DNA of 33,092 bases from an uncultured Acidimicrobiales bacterium. GTDB lineage: Bacteria > Actinomycetota > Acidimicrobiia > Acidimicrobiales > SZUA-35. Under the pieces are notes generated by a model. The model searched no databases, was not told the DNA's origin, and saw only the letters and a program-made list of their open reading frames with translations. Location of the stretch: the NCBI GenBank assembly GCA_937925335.1, contig CALEWY010000074.1, forward strand, positions 1 through 33,092, written 5' to 3'. Position numbers and translations under genes: made by a program. Below, in pieces: positions 32,288 to 33,092 of the stretch; the stretch's first letter is position 1; every line of letters starts with the position of its first letter.

Positions 32288-33088
32288 TTAGATCTTGTCG
32301 GCAGCAGCGGGTCGATCTGGATCACTGGACCATCCCGACCACGAGCCAACATAGAGCGCAGCCCGACCCAGGCCAGCGGACTCCATCGCCAGCAAGTTGT
32401 TGCACGCGCTCACGCCTGAGCCGCAGTAGATGATCGAATCAGCGTCGACGTTGGCCTCAGCGAATCGTTGAGCGAGCTCATCGGTCGACCGAAACGTGCC
32501 GCCTGCCGTCGAGAGATTCTCGACGAACGGAAGGTTGATCGCTCCGGGCACATGGCCGGCTCGCGGGTCGATCGGTTCGGTCTCACCTCGATAGCGCTCG
32601 GGTGAGCGGCTGTCGGCCACCACGCCGCCCGCGGCGATGTGAGCGGCGACCGCATCAGCATCGACGAATGCTCCTTCTGGCCATTCCACCGCTTCGCGCT
32701 CGACCGGGTCGACCTCGACCGCGCCGCGTTCGATCGTGCCCTTCCATGCGTTCATGCCGCCGCTGAGCAACGCCGCAGGTTGTCCGATCTGGCGCAACAT
32801 CCAGACGAGCCGACCAGCGATCCCGCCGCCGAGGTCGTCGTAGGCGACGATTGCCGCGTCGCTTCCGATTCCCAGCTTGGCGAGGCCAGCAGCGAAGGTC
32901 TCGGGCGATGCGAGCGGGTGACGGCCGACGATCGGCCCGGGCGCTGAGGAGAGCACCGTGTCCATGTCGACAAATCGGGCGCCCGGAAGGTGGCCGTCGA
33001 GATAGGCGGCCCAGTTGTCTCGGCCATCGAGGTAGTACCGAACGTCACAGACGATGACGACGCTGTAGTTGGAGTTGAGCCAATCCAC
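32288..33088 (-). CDS. Two-domain sulfurtransferase (thiosulfate sulfurtransferase type)
   Basis: At least 266 residues, with the 5' end at or beyond the window edge. Two rhodanese domains are visible: an inactive N-terminal one (VIVCDVRYYLDG ... HLPGARFVDMD ... AYDDLGGGIAGRLVWML) and an active C-terminal one (VVADSRSPERYRGE, GHVPGAINLPF, active loop YCGSGVSACN with C222). The CGSG(V)SA loop matches rhodanese/thiosulfate sulfurtransferases. GTG 33088 could be the start, but the family normally has a few residues before DWL, so the gene may extend beyond the window. Confidence 0.88.
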   Translation of the reverse strand: MDWLNSNYSVVIVCDVRYYLDGRDNWAAYLDGHLPGARFVDMDTVLSSAPGPIVGRHPLASPETFAAGLAKLGIGSDAAIVAYDDLGGGIAGRLVWMLRQIGQPAALLSGGMNAWKGTIERGAVEVDPVEREAVEWPEGAFVDADAVAAHIAAGGVVADSRSPERYRGETEPIDPRAGHVPGAINLPFVENLSTAGGTFRSTDELAQRFAEANVDADSIIYCGSGVSACNNLLAMESAGLGRAALYVGSWSGWSSDPDRPAAADKI

Positions 33089-33092
33089 GTCG

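Noticed and set aside
30958..32433. 491-residue plus-strand open frame
   Set aside because: Antisense to the transglycosylase and scramblase-like genes, both of which carry recognisable domains.

Overview
The window (33,092 bp, high GC) looks like the chromosome of a high-GC Gram-positive bacterium, most likely an aquatic or marine Acidimicrobiia (Ilumatobacter-like) actinobacterium. The grounds are GTG starts, a DUF3499-type Cys4 protein, DUF2510 plus scramblase architecture, many Thr/Pro-rich exported proteins, lipoprotein signal peptides, and a tandem glycine riboswitch ahead of gcvT-gcvP. The assignment rests on protein family character only; no rRNA is present.

Layout. (a) 1-4528 is an accessory-looking segment: a left-truncated IS110-family transposase with a structured leader that may encode its bridge RNA, an alpha/beta hydrolase, an FRG-domain protein, an unknown membrane-anchored protein, and then tRNA-Arg(CCT), whose 3' end faces this segment, as expected for a tRNA-anchored island. 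(b) 4636-11372 is a cell-envelope cluster: a long palindrome, a membrane protein, an M15 (VanY-like) D,D-carboxypeptidase split by a Pro/Thr-rich insert, an HtrA-like anchored serine protease with a calcium-loop-like motif, a single-domain rhodanese, a Thr/Pro repeat protein and an anchored unknown protein. (c) 11687-13696 is a tightly packed plus-strand run: small membrane protein, DUF4097-like protein, a stand-alone HD half of a CCA-adding enzyme, and an alkyltransferase-like protein. (d) 13819-17321 holds two sulfotransferases, an XdhC/CoxI protein and a divergent DUF3499 protein. (e) 17354-21630 is the glycine cleavage operon gcvT-gcvP under a tandem glycine riboswitch, followed by a 61-bp tandem repeat array. 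(f) 21917-25861 contains a hypothetical protein, SurE nucleotidase, and an acyl-CoA ligase/phosphotransferase-like pair. (g) 25895-30186 contains a beta-propeller lipoprotein, a BKACE (DUF849) plus L-carnitine dehydrogenase pair, and a DUF2807 lipoprotein. (h) 30255-33088 contains a lytic-transglycosylase-like lipoprotein, a DUF2510-scramblase protein and a two-domain sulfurtransferase at the window edge.

How they fit together. The carnitine pair is predicted to convert L-carnitine to 3-dehydrocarnitine and then, with acetyl-CoA, to glycine betaine and acetoacetyl-CoA. Betaine can be demethylated to glycine by enzymes not seen here, and glycine can be burned by the gcv system, so a carnitine/betaine/glycine theme is possible though unproven. 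No wholly new system is demonstrated. The items most worth following are the IS110 leader RNA, the intradomain-linker M15 peptidase, the Ca-loop protease, the CCA-enzyme half coupled to an alkyltransferase-like protein, and the 61-bp hairpin repeat array.
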